64,000 bases of DNA from positions 62,001 to 126,000 of the forward strand of contig JAUIFF010000018.1 in assembly GCA_030429545.1 (NCBI GenBank), in the 5' to 3' direction. This DNA comes from Polyangia bacterium (GTDB taxonomy: Bacteria; Myxococcota_A; Polyangia; Nannocystales; Nannocystaceae). The notes under the pieces were generated by a model that worked only from the letters and a program-made list of their open reading frames with translations, did no database searches and was not told the origin of the DNA. The stretch's first letter is position 1. Every line of letters starts with the position of its first letter. Below are positions 9,336 to 17,420 of this stretch, piece after piece. The translations under genes were made by a program, and so were the position numbers.

Positions 9336-9479
9336 AGGCTCTCGCCTGGGCGACCCCCCCACACAGGGACGACCCCGACCTGGCCCGAACATGGATCGGC
9401 CGGCGACCCATCATTTTGAGTATGTCTCGAAGGACCGTTCGCGCTGGGCTCGCTATTGTCGGCGACAGGGTCGGTCGCG

Positions 9480-10460
9480 CTAACCGGCGACCCCGAGCCG
9501 TCGGCGCAACCGGGGAATCGCCGCTTCCGTATCCGGCGCAAACGCCTGGCCGGTGACCCGCTCGAAGGTTTCGACGTAGCGCATGGCCGCCTCAACCCGC
9601 AACTCGTCGGGCAAGGTCGGGGGATTGCCGTCGCCGCGAAATCCCTGCGAGACCAGCCATCGACGCAAAAACTCCTTGTCGAGCGAGCGCGGGTCGTGGC
9701 CCTTAGACATCGCCTGTTCGTAGGTATCGGCAAACCAGTACCGCGAGGAATCGGGGGTGTGAATCTCGTCGATCAACACAACCTCGCCATCGGGCCGGCG
9801 ACCAAACTCGTATTTGGTATCGACCAGCAAAAGCCCGCGCGAGGCCGCCAGCTGTTGGCCAAAGGCAAACACCTGGAGGGCTTTTTGCTCGAGCTCGGCG
9901 AACAACTCGGCGGTTACCACCCCGTCGGCAATGAGCTCGTCCCGGCTGACGTTGTGATCGTGGTCGCCCTTTTTGGCCTTGGTGGACGGCGTGACAATGT
10001 TGCGTGCAAGACGTTGGTGTTTGCGCATGCCGTCCGGGAGTTGGTGCCCGCAAAACGTCCGCTCACCGCGTTCGTAGGCGGTCCAAATGCTGGTCGAGCT
10101 GACCCCGGTTAAAAACCCACGCACCACGATCTCCACCGGGATCGGTGTACATTCAACCGTGTGCATGGCCTGGGCATCGGGCACTTCGAGCACGTGGTTT
10201 TCGACCAGTTGTTTGGTCTGGGCAAACCAGTAACTCGCCAGTCCGTTGAGCACCTGGCCCTTGTAGGGAATCGTCCCGAGCACAACATCAAACGCGCTGA
10301 CGCGGTCGCTGACGATAATGGTCCGCCGGCCGTCGCGGCTGAAGTTGTCACGCACCTTGCCGCTGTAGCGTGTGCCCAGGCTGTCGAATTCGGGGCCTAG
10401 GGTGGCAACGAGGCCGTCTTGGTCGATCGCAGCTTGAAAGATTTCGCGGGGGACCGGCAT
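9480..10460 (-). CDS. purC: SAICAR synthetase (PurC)
   Basis: PurC joins aspartate to CAIR in purine synthesis, using ATP. The 326-aa frame shows the family hallmarks YSGKVRDNF, IIVSDRVSAFDVVLG, VVRGFLTG (substrate site), LLLVDTKYEFG and LIDEIHTPDSSRYW. The start is ATG 10460 (MPVPREIF). An upstream in-frame extension to 10520 looks non-homologous. The longer, SAICAR-synthetase-only form fits the eukaryotic-like subgroup common in deltaproteobacteria. No intrinsic terminator was seen behind it; the duplicated hairpin region lies immediately downstream. Confidence 0.93.
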   Translation of the reverse strand: MPVPREIFQAAIDQDGLVATLGPEFDSLGTRYSGKVRDNFSRDGRRTIIVSDRVSAFDVVLGTIPYKGQVLNGLASYWFAQTKQLVENHVLEVPDAQAMHTVECTPIPVEIVVRGFLTGVSSTSIWTAYERGERTFCGHQLPDGMRKHQRLARNIVTPSTKAKKGDHDHNVSRDELIADGVVTAELFAELEQKALQVFAFGQQLAASRGLLLVDTKYEFGRRPDGEVVLIDEIHTPDSSRYWFADTYEQAMSKGHDPRSLDKEFLRRWLVSQGFRGDGNPPTLPDELRVEAAMRYVETFERVTGQAFAPDTEAAIPRLRRRLGVAG

Positions 10461-10620
10461 GCCCAAGAGCCTACCGATTCGGCCCACGTTGCATAGCCGT
10501 GAGACCATCTGATTTCTCACTCATCTGGCTCACGTGGGCGATGTGCATGTACTTACAATGAGTTGATGGCGGCACTTCAGGCGCGTGACCATTGTCGGTT
10601 GCATGGCCTGCTTGGCCACC

Positions 10621-12303
10621 TCAGTTGCGTAGCCAGGTCATCAACAGGTAGGCCAGCATCAACCCGCCGACCACGGCGACGATCAGGTTGACGTAGCGCT
10701 CACTCGACTTTTCAACGGGAGGCTCGGCCGGTGTGAGTTCGGGGTTGGTATCGTCGCCGACCTCCGACTCGAGCGACTCGTCGACCTCGCGACTGAGTAC
10801 CTGAGCGGGTTCATCCGGAATCGCCGTATGTCCCAGGGGGTAGGTCGCCCGTGAACGGTGACGGCGGACGGCCATCGGCGCGTCGGTGTCGGCCCGTTGG
10901 CGCGGCAACCCGGTGCCGAACTGCTCCGGCGGACTGGGCAGCGAGGCCTCAGCCGCTGGCTCGGCCTCGGTCAACCCCGAGGCCAGTGCTGCATCGACGT
11001 TGTCTCGCAACTCGAGTGCGGCGGTCCCCTGCTCGACGGCCGAGGCGACCGACTGGGCGAGCGATTGCTCGCTGTCTGGCTCGGCGACTGCGGCCGTCTG
11101 GATATCCGGCTCGACGACTGGTTTGGAGACTGGCTCGGCGGGCTCCGGTTCCTCGGTCCGGACTTCGGCCGGGTACACCCGCTTGTCGAGCACAACGATT
11201 TGCCGCCCGCCAGATTTACTGGCTTGCGCAACCTTGGTGTCGTCGTCGTCCTCGGGCGTCGCCTGGACTGCTTGCAACACCAACGCCGCGTGCGAAGCGG
11301 CTGCGTGCGGCTGCGAGGGCTCGGCGAGGTCTTCGAGGTTGGTCACCGGCAGCTCGAGCGCCGAAGAGGAAGCCGAGGGCGAAGCTGCGGCTTTACCCTC
11401 CTTCAGTTGCGGCTCGAACACGTGGTCTCCCACCCCCGAAACGGCGTCGACAAGCGCTTCGTTGGGACGACTTTTCTCCTGCTCAATCAGGCCCAGTTTG
11501 AGCAACCGGGCCTCGAGCGCTTCGCCGTCGGCCGGACGCGCTGCCGGGTCTTCGGCGAGACAGTCGGCGATAAGCGAGAGCAACTCCGGGCTCGAGATCC
11601 CAGCGAGTTTTTGGGCACGCCCGCGTTCGACCGCCTGGGCCCAGGGTTTGCCTGAGATCCACCGGGCCAGCGCCGCTCCCCATGCATATACATCTGCGCC
11701 CGATGTCCAGGGGCCGCCCGCCGCGACTTCTGGGGCCACGGCCCCATCGCAGTGACCGCCATGTCGCGCGAAAAAGCAGTCCTTGTCGAGGTGGGGAACC
11801 AGCCCGTATTGCCACAGGGCATGGCCCCCATCCCACGAAAAGGTCGTGGCGGTCGAGACCAACCCGTGGACGAGTCGATGGCGATGCAAAAATCCGAGGG
11901 CACGGGGTGCCCGTTCGATAAACCGAGCGAGTTCGAGGCGGCGATCGTCGGGGTCGTGGTTGGGGTCGACAAACGCGTCGACCAGGCCCAGTCCTCCGCG
12001 CAAAGCCTCGTAAATCACCACACAGTGGTCACCCTCGCGACCGACATAGGTCACCGGCGCGAGGTCGTTGGCCCCACCCGCATCGGCGACTTCGGTCAGT
12101 GCACCTGCATGGGTCAAAAACGCTTCGCGGGCATCTTCGCTAGGCAGTAGCTCGGTGTCGACAAAGGTCGCGCGTTGGACATCCCCGGTCTCGCCGTCGA
12201 GCACAACCCAGGTGTTGCCAAAGATCGGTGAGCCGGTTGCGGGAACCTCTTCGCGCAACAACTCAAAACGCCCACAAACGGTCTGCCCCACACGCATGGT
12301 CAC
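10621..12303 (-). CDS. Tail-anchored protein-kinase-fold pseudokinase
   Basis: Residues about 10-275 follow a Ser/Thr-kinase layout: ALGFLHRHRLVHGL at the catalytic-loop position, AVAPEVAAGGPW in place of the APE segment, and GADVYAWGAALARWISGKPW for subdomain IX. The HRD Asp is replaced (VHGL), no DFG is visible (ALWQYGL), and no glycine-rich loop is clear, so phosphotransfer is unlikely. A long acidic, Pro/Ala/Ser-rich linker (about 280-530) leads to one C-terminal helix (LIVAVVGGLMLAYLLMTWL), leaving the body in the cytoplasm. The GTG start at 12303 has AGGAG 6 nt upstream; ATG 12297 is an alternative. It is probably co-transcribed with dut (12-nt gap). It could be a scaffold or nucleotide sensor. 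Confidence 0.75.
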   Translation of the reverse strand: MTMRVGQTVCGRFELLREEVPATGSPIFGNTWVVLDGETGDVQRATFVDTELLPSEDAREAFLTHAGALTEVADAGGANDLAPVTYVGREGDHCVVIYEALRGGLGLVDAFVDPNHDPDDRRLELARFIERAPRALGFLHRHRLVHGLVSTATTFSWDGGHALWQYGLVPHLDKDCFFARHGGHCDGAVAPEVAAGGPWTSGADVYAWGAALARWISGKPWAQAVERGRAQKLAGISSPELLSLIADCLAEDPAARPADGEALEARLLKLGLIEQEKSRPNEALVDAVSGVGDHVFEPQLKEGKAAASPSASSSALELPVTNLEDLAEPSQPHAAASHAALVLQAVQATPEDDDDTKVAQASKSGGRQIVVLDKRVYPAEVRTEEPEPAEPVSKPVVEPDIQTAAVAEPDSEQSLAQSVASAVEQGTAALELRDNVDAALASGLTEAEPAAEASLPSPPEQFGTGLPRQRADTDAPMAVRRHRSRATYPLGHTAIPDEPAQVLSREVDESLESEVGDDTNPELTPAEPPVEKSSERYVNLIVAVVGGLMLAYLLMTWLRN

Positions 12304-12315
12304 GACATACTCCTG

Positions 12316-12777
12316 TTAGCCGACCACACCCGTGCTGCCAAACCCACCGGCCCCGCGAGCTGTCGCGGAAGGTGGCAACTGTGCGACTTCCTGCGGCTCG
12401 AGCATCGCGACTTTGGCGAGTACAAGCTGGGCGATCCGTTGCCCGTGCTCCACGACAAACGCCGCATCGCCGAGGTTGAGTAAAATGACCTTGAGTTCGC
12501 CACGGTAGTCGGCGTCGATTGTACCCGGGGCATTGGCAATGACGATACCGTTGCGCAGCGCCAACCCTGACCGCGGCCGCACCTGACCTTCGTAGCCATA
12601 GGGGATCGCCACCGCCACACCCGTGCCGACCAACCGCCGCTGACCCGGTGCGAGCACAACCTTCTCGTCGTTGGGCAAACAGGCCGCGAGGTCGAGGCCT
12701 GCTGCCTGGGCCGTCATCCGGCGCGGGAGCGTAGCCTCGGGACGCAGGCGGCAAACTTGGAGTTGGGGCTTTCGCAT
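12316..12777 (-). CDS. dut: dUTP pyrophosphatase
   Basis: This enzyme hydrolyses dUTP to dUMP, keeping uracil out of DNA. All five trimeric dUTPase motifs are visible in order: [43 protein letters not shown] and [14 protein letters not shown] 12777 gives 153 aa (E. coli 151) with GAGGG about 8 nt upstream. A terminator behind pnp at 12912-12937 separates it from the pnp transcript, so it needs its own promoter in 12778-12911. The pseudokinase gene follows after 12 nt. Confidence 0.95.
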   Translation of the reverse strand: MRKPQLQVCRLRPEATLPRRMTAQAAGLDLAACLPNDEKVVLAPGQRRLVGTGVAVAIPYGYEGQVRPRSGLALRNGIVIANAPGTIDADYRGELKVILLNLGDAAFVVEHGQRIAQLVLAKVAMLEPQEVAQLPPSATARGAGGFGSTGVVG

Positions 12778-12911
12778 CGTCAAGGGCCCTCGCACGGCAG
12801 TCGGCGTCGGTTGGGTTTCGCGTGGCATGGTGCTCAATGGGTACCGAAAAACACGAGTTAAGTGCGGTGGAATCTTTGCCCAAATTGCGGGCTGCGATTC
12901 GCGGTACAACG

Positions 12912-12937
12912 AAAAACGACTGTGGTGACCCACAGCC
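12912..12937 (-). terminator. Intrinsic terminator behind pnp
   Basis: On the minus strand GGCTGTGG-GTCA-CCACAGTC (one G.T pair) is followed by GTTTTT. It lies 26 nt after the pnp stop. Confidence 0.8.
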
Positions 12938-12963
12938 GTTTGCCGTTCAAATGGGGGAAACCC

Positions 12964-15081
12964 TCATCCGCGGAGGTTTTGAACTTCCGAAGGATCGACG
13001 CCAAAGGCGGCTTTGCGGCTGAGCCGAATCTTGCCACTTTGGTCGACGTTGAGGACCTTGACGACAACATCGTCACCCTCTTGGACCACGTCGGTCACCT
13101 TGGCGACCCGGCGATTTTCGAGTTCGGAGATGTGGACCAGGCCGTCGGTCCCCGGCAGGATCTCGACAAAGGCACCGAAGTCGACAACGCGTTTGACAAC
13201 GCCGTGGTAGTGGGCACCGACCTCGGCCTCGGCGGTGAGGCCTTCGATCAAGCTCTTGGCCTTGGCAATGCCGGCGGGGTCGCTCGAAGCGATGGTCACG
13301 CGGCCACTGTCCTCAACGTTGATCACACAACCAGTTTGCTCGGTGAGCGCGCGAATCATCTTGCCACCGGGGCCGATGATGTCGCGGATCTTGTCGATCT
13401 TGACCTGCACAAACACAACCCGCGGGGCGTACTTGCTGATGTCGGCACGGGGCTCGGGCAGCTCCTCGAGCATCGCCTTGAGGATGTGCAAGCGGCCTTC
13501 ACGTGCCTGCTCGAGGGCATCGGAGAGGATCTGACGGGTCAGGCCCTTGACCTTGATGTCCATCTGCAGCGCGGTGATGCCCTTCTCGGTGCCGGTGACC
13601 TTGAAGTCCATGTCACCGAGGTGGTCCTCGTCGCCCAAGATGTCCGAAAGGACAGCGATTTGGTCACCCTCTTGCATGAGGCCCATGGCGATCCCGGCAA
13701 CCGGTGCTTTGATCGGCACACCGGCGTCCATCATGCTCAGGCACCCGCCACACACGGCAGCCATCGAGCTCGAACCGTTGGACTCGAGCGTGTCGGAGAC
13801 GATCCGGATGGTGTACGGGAACTCGTCTTGGGTGGGCAGGACGACCCGCAGGGCACGCTCGGCCAACTTTCCGTGGCCGATCTCGCGGCGGCTTTGCCCG
13901 CGGATCGGTTTGACCTCGCCGGTACAAAACGGCGGGAAGTTGTAGTGGAGCAGGAACGTGTTGCGGACATCGCCACGGATCGTGTCGAGCCGCTGTGCGT
14001 CGGAGTCGGTGCCCAGGGTCGTGGTGACGATCGCCTGGGTTTCGCCACGTTGAAACAGGGCCGAGCCGTGGGGTCGCGGCAGCGGGTGAGCCTCGATCAT
14101 CAACGGGCGGATATCGCGGAAACCACGCCCGTCGATCCGGCGCTTCTCCTCGATGACCTGCGAGCGAACGAGCTTGCGCTCGAGCTTGCGAAGAGCACCT
14201 TTGATCTCATCGCCGCGGTCGGGATGTTGCTCGAGCAACTCGGCGGCCACGGTTTTGCCGGCGGCCGAAAGGGCGGCGTGGCGTTCGTGTTTACCGAGAA
14301 TCTTGAGAGCTTCTTTGAAAGACGGCGTACCGGCCTTCATCACCATGGCGGCGAAGTCTTCGTCGACGGTGGGCTCGATGTGTTCTTTTTTCTCGCGGCC
14401 GACCTTCTCGCGCAGGCGGTCTTGCAGGGCGATAAGCGGCTGGGCTGCGTCCTTGGCAAACATCAGCGCGTCGATCATGTCGGCCTCGAGGGCCTCATTG
14501 GCACCACCCTCGACCATGACCACGGCATCGCGGCTGACGGCCACAACGAGTTGGATGTCGGCGGCTTGGATCTGGTCCCAGGTTGGGTAGGCGACGAACT
14601 TGCCGTCGACCCGGGCCACCCGGATACCGACAATCGGGCCATCCCACGGAATCGCCGAAATGGTCAGGGCAGCCGAAGCAGCCGTAATCGCCAACACATC
14701 GGGGCTGTTGATCTTGTCGTGCGACAGGGTGTTGACAATGACCTGCGTGTCGTTGCGGTAGGTCTTGGGAAACAGCGGACGAATCGGACGGTCGATGCAG
14801 CGAGCCGAGAGGATTTCGTCGGCGGTTGGCCGGCCTTCACGCTTGAAGTAGCCACCCGGGATTTTGCCGGCTGCGGCATTGCCCTCGCGGTACTCGACGG
14901 TCAGTGGCAAAAACGGAAGGTCCTTGGGCTCGCGACTGGTCGCGGCGGACACCAAGACTTCGGTCTCGCCACAGCGAATGATCACCGCACAGGTTTGCTT
15001 GGCGAGTTTTCCGGTTTCAATGGAGATCGTGACGTCGCCGACCTGACAGGTCTCGGTGACGACATTGAGTTGATTTGACAT
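12964..15081 (-). CDS. pnp: Polynucleotide phosphorylase
   Basis: PNPase is the 3'-5' phosphorolytic exoribonuclease of the degradosome. The 705-aa frame has the first RNase PH domain (IETGKLAKQTCAVIIRCGETEVLVSA), an alpha-helical middle, the catalytic second RNase PH domain (RRIDGRGFRDIRPL; FPPFCTGE; GRREIGHGKLAERAL), then KH (IGPGGKMIRALTEQTGCVINVEDSGRV) and S1 (GVVKRVVDFGAFVEILPGTDGLVHISEL) domains. ATG 15081 (MSNQLNVV) is preferred to the open extension to 15168. An open antisense frame covers the whole gene and is a codon-bias shadow. Terminators lie on both sides, so expression needs read-through from rpsO or its own promoter. Confidence 0.96.
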   Translation of the reverse strand: MSNQLNVVTETCQVGDVTISIETGKLAKQTCAVIIRCGETEVLVSAATSREPKDLPFLPLTVEYREGNAAAGKIPGGYFKREGRPTADEILSARCIDRPIRPLFPKTYRNDTQVIVNTLSHDKINSPDVLAITAASAALTISAIPWDGPIVGIRVARVDGKFVAYPTWDQIQAADIQLVVAVSRDAVVMVEGGANEALEADMIDALMFAKDAAQPLIALQDRLREKVGREKKEHIEPTVDEDFAAMVMKAGTPSFKEALKILGKHERHAALSAAGKTVAAELLEQHPDRGDEIKGALRKLERKLVRSQVIEEKRRIDGRGFRDIRPLMIEAHPLPRPHGSALFQRGETQAIVTTTLGTDSDAQRLDTIRGDVRNTFLLHYNFPPFCTGEVKPIRGQSRREIGHGKLAERALRVVLPTQDEFPYTIRIVSDTLESNGSSSMAAVCGGCLSMMDAGVPIKAPVAGIAMGLMQEGDQIAVLSDILGDEDHLGDMDFKVTGTEKGITALQMDIKVKGLTRQILSDALEQAREGRLHILKAMLEELPEPRADISKYAPRVVFVQVKIDKIRDIIGPGGKMIRALTEQTGCVINVEDSGRVTIASSDPAGIAKAKSLIEGLTAEAEVGAHYHGVVKRVVDFGAFVEILPGTDGLVHISELENRRVAKVTDVVQEGDDVVVKVLNVDQSGKIRLSRKAAFGVDPSEVQNLRG

Positions 15082-15199
15082 CGTCAAACGGGTCTCTTTC
15101 GCCGCGGAACGGTAATTCTTTAGTTTTCCCAGCCTGAGCGGAACCACATGCCAGTTCCGCGGCCACACCCGCTGATTCGCGTACTCAAGCCTGAGGCGA

Positions 15200-15227
15200 C
15201 AAACAAAAGGCCCGACACTTCGGGCCT
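15200..15227 (-). terminator. Intrinsic terminator between rpsO and pnp
   Basis: On the minus strand AGGCCCGA-AGTG-TCGGGCCT is a perfect 8-bp stem followed by TTTGTTTG. The rpsO-pnp junction is a known site of attenuation and RNase III control in other bacteria; here the hairpin would uncouple most pnp transcription from rpsO. Confidence 0.8.
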
Positions 15228-15235
15228 AGGGTTGT

Positions 15236-15505
15236 CTATTTACGGAGGTTGAGTGCGCCGATCAGTTTGCGATAGCGCTCGACGTCGCGGCCGCGAAGGT
15301 AATCGAGCAGGCGACGGCGACGACCGACGAGCTTGAGCAGCCCGCGGCGGGAGTGGAAGTCCTTTTTGTGCTGACGAAAGTGGTCGGTGAGGTAGTTGAT
15401 ACGCTCGGTCAGCAACGCGACCTGCACCTCGGGGGATGCAGTGTCCTGGGAGTGGGTCTGAAACTTACCGATGATCTCGGATTTACGATCGACTGAAAGC
15501 GGCAT
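15236..15505 (-). CDS. rpsO: 30S ribosomal protein S15
   Basis: S15 is a primary 16S rRNA binder of the 30S platform. ATG 15505 gives exactly 89 aa, as in E. coli. Family sequence is clear: [53 protein letters not shown] and [10 protein letters not shown]. The conventional neighbours truB (upstream) and pnp (downstream) are present. A 246-bp spacer, rather long for an operon, separates it from truB and may hold a promoter; it also contains TGCAAATGCA at 15645. Confidence 0.96.
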   Translation of the reverse strand: MPLSVDRKSEIIGKFQTHSQDTASPEVQVALLTERINYLTDHFRQHKKDFHSRRGLLKLVGRRRRLLDYLRGRDVERYRKLIGALNLRK

Positions 15506-15751
15506 TTTGACTCGCTGTGAGAGGGCACCACGCCCTCGGTTCAACTTGAAAACAGACGTTTAGAAGCACGGAGAATCGTGGTCGCGCCCCATCTTGTCAA
15601 GGAGGTAGCCCGCGGATTTTTCATCGAGCTGGCGACCGTGGTTTTGCAAATGCACACAACTCGCCTCGTCGTCCGCCCAAGGTTCTGGCCACGGCTTTAG
15701 CGCCGGCTGGGTAAAAATACGATTTCTGCATTCTTTACAGCAGTTTGGACA

Positions 15752-16831
15752 TCATCTAGATGTTGGGAGATCGGCCTCACGTACGACTTTTTCCGGAGAC
15801 AGCTTGCGACCGCAGTCCTCGAGCCGGGCGACAATTGCGATTCGGCGAGATCCCTCAAATCCGTGCACCACCACCCTCACGGGCTCGACTTCCTCGGGCG
15901 GGACCTGGCTTAGGAGCGCTGCACCGAAGGTGACGCGGTCGACGGCACAGGACTGACCGCGACTGAGCCGGGTAAGCCCCGGGTCGCCTGCTGCACACGC
16001 GACCTTCGGCAGCGGGAGACAGGCGACTGGGTCGAGCAAATGCTGGTGAAGCCGTTCGCGGGTTTGTTGACGCTCTTCGCCGGCGTTGAGCCCTGGCAAC
16101 CGGCACCGATACTTGGGTGGGCGACCGGGTCGCGGCGGCAGCAGGGTCGCCTCGATCGGGCCACACGTTTGCGGGTCGGAAGTTGCAAACCCGGCACAGG
16201 CGAGCCGGCGCAACCCGGCGAGGTGAGCAGGCACGCCGACACGACGCCCGAGCTCCTCCGCGAGCGAGCGGATATAGGTGCCCTTACTCACGCGGCAAGT
16301 CCACTCAATCAGGGGCTCTTCGGCGGGATTGGAGATCACGTCTGTCGCCGAAAACACCGTCATCGAACGCGGCTCAAGCGCGACGTCCTTGCCTTTCCTC
16401 GCAAGTTTGTGGGCGCGTTGGCCATCGACTTTGATCGCCGAAAACGCGGGGGGCGGCAGCATCAGCTCACCGGTCATGGCTTTGACCTCGGCGATCGCCG
16501 CCGAAATATGTGTAGGCTCAACAGTTGCAGTTGCAACCGTCTCGCCCTCACGATCGGCAGATTCCGTGCTGCGACCCAGGGCAACCGTTGCCCGATAGGT
16601 CTTGTCGACCAGCGTCAAAAACGGGACAAACCGGGTCGCCGAGCCGACACACACGATCATCATGCCCGAGGCCAGGGGGTCGAGCGTGCCACAGTGCCCA
16701 ACCTGGCGGACCCCGAGAGCCCAACGCACCCAGCCAACGAGATCATGGGAAGTCGGGCCCACGGGTTTGTCGAGTAACAACACGCCAAAACCGGGCCGAC
16801 CGGTGTGGGGCAAACTTGTATCCACACTCAC
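15752..16831 (-). CDS. truB: tRNA pseudouridine-55 synthase
   Basis: TruB converts U55 of the tRNA T-loop to pseudouridine. The N-terminus GVLLLDKPVGPTSHDLVGWVR and catalytic block VGHCGTLDPLASGMMIV contain the active-site Asp. Further family segments are DKTYRATVALG, PPPAFSAIKVDGQRAHKLAR and CRVSKGTYIRSLAEELGR. The 359-aa length, with a diverged C-terminal part (residues 235-359), is longer than the 314 aa of E. coli. The GTG start at 16831 has GGGAAGGG about 9 nt upstream. It sits between rbfA and rpsO as in the canonical cluster. Confidence 0.95.
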   Translation of the reverse strand: MSVDTSLPHTGRPGFGVLLLDKPVGPTSHDLVGWVRWALGVRQVGHCGTLDPLASGMMIVCVGSATRFVPFLTLVDKTYRATVALGRSTESADREGETVATATVEPTHISAAIAEVKAMTGELMLPPPAFSAIKVDGQRAHKLARKGKDVALEPRSMTVFSATDVISNPAEEPLIEWTCRVSKGTYIRSLAEELGRRVGVPAHLAGLRRLACAGFATSDPQTCGPIEATLLPPRPGRPPKYRCRLPGLNAGEERQQTRERLHQHLLDPVACLPLPKVACAAGDPGLTRLSRGQSCAVDRVTFGAALLSQVPPEEVEPVRVVVHGFEGSRRIAIVARLEDCGRKLSPEKVVREADLPTSR

Positions 16832-16936
16832 CTTCGCACGCCCTTCCCAACGTCGGGGCCGTGCCGGGGTCGAAAGGCCCCATCAGCCCGAACGCTCAGC
16901 TTGCCAGCAACCTGCACGCAATCCCCAGCGACGTCG

Positions 16937-17317
16937 CTAGCTTTCGTCCTCGGCCTTGCTCTCGTCGCGGAGCTCGGCCAACACGCGCTCGATCGCCAAG
17001 CCGCGATCGATGCTCGCATCACGCTCAAAGATCAGCTCGGGGACCCGCCGCAGTTGCACCTTTTTGCCGAGTTCACGGCGAATCGGTCCGGCCGCGGAGG
17101 TGAGCCCGGCAATCACCCGGTCGGTTTCCTTGTCTGTACAACCTTGTAGGTCGACAAACACTCGAGCCTGGGAAAAGTCGGCGGTCACCTTGACCCCGGT
17201 CAGGCCGATCATCCCGGCCTTACCCTGCACGCGAGGGTCGCGAATCCGGCCAAAAAGCAGCATATCGGCGATCGCCCGCCGCAGCGCCTCCTCGACACGT
17301 CGTTGTCGCGTACCCAC
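16937..17317 (-). CDS. rbfA: Ribosome-binding factor A
   Basis: RbfA is a small KH-fold factor for late 30S maturation. The 126-aa product shows RRVEEALRRAIADMLLFGRIRDPRV, TGVKVTADFSQARVFVDLQG, IRRELGKKVQLRRVPELIFERDASIDRGLAIERVL, all standard RbfA blocks, and an acidic tail. The start is GTG 17317. It lies between infB and truB in the conserved order. A strong intra-operon hairpin lies in the gap before it. Confidence 0.95.
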   Translation of the reverse strand: MGTRQRRVEEALRRAIADMLLFGRIRDPRVQGKAGMIGLTGVKVTADFSQARVFVDLQGCTDKETDRVIAGLTSAAGPIRRELGKKVQLRRVPELIFERDASIDRGLAIERVLAELRDESKAEDES

Positions 17318-17351
17318 TATCCGTTGCTACTTTCTGTGGCTCCGACATGAC

Positions 17352-17392
17352 TCGGGTGCACATGCAAGTTTTGTTGCTGCGTGTGCACCCGA
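17352..17392. other. 15-bp hairpin between infB and rbfA
   Basis: TCGGGTGCACATGCA (17352-17366) pairs with TGCGTGTGCACCCGA (17378-17392) over 15 bp with a single T.G pair and an 11-nt loop. There is no T-run, so it is not a classic terminator; an mRNA processing or stability element is possible. The left arm contains TGCACATGCA. Confidence 0.7.
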
Positions 17393-17420
17393 CTGCCAGA
17401 CATGGTTGAGACTTGCCGCG

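Larger units (their letters stand above)
9071..9375. repeat. Tandem duplication (two copies, 144-bp period) copying a gene 3' end and a hairpin
   Basis: Copy 1 starts at 9071 and copy 2 at 9215, both with CCCTGGCCGGCTTAGAAGG. The match runs through the end of the membrane-protein gene, the stop codon and a spacer to ACACAGGGACGACC. Copy 2 is longer because the 17-mer CTTGTACCTACAATGAG is itself repeated in tandem. The unit TGTACCTACAATGAG occurs at 9145, 9291 and 9308, and TGTACTTACAATGAG at 10548. Divergence of a few bases between copies means this is not an assembly artefact of identical sequence. Confidence 0.85.

Noticed and set aside
12862-15078. 738-codon open frame on the plus strand opposite pnp
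   Set aside because: It is a mirror of pnp caused by GC-rich codon use; no family sequence, low-complexity Asp/Gly/Leu composition.
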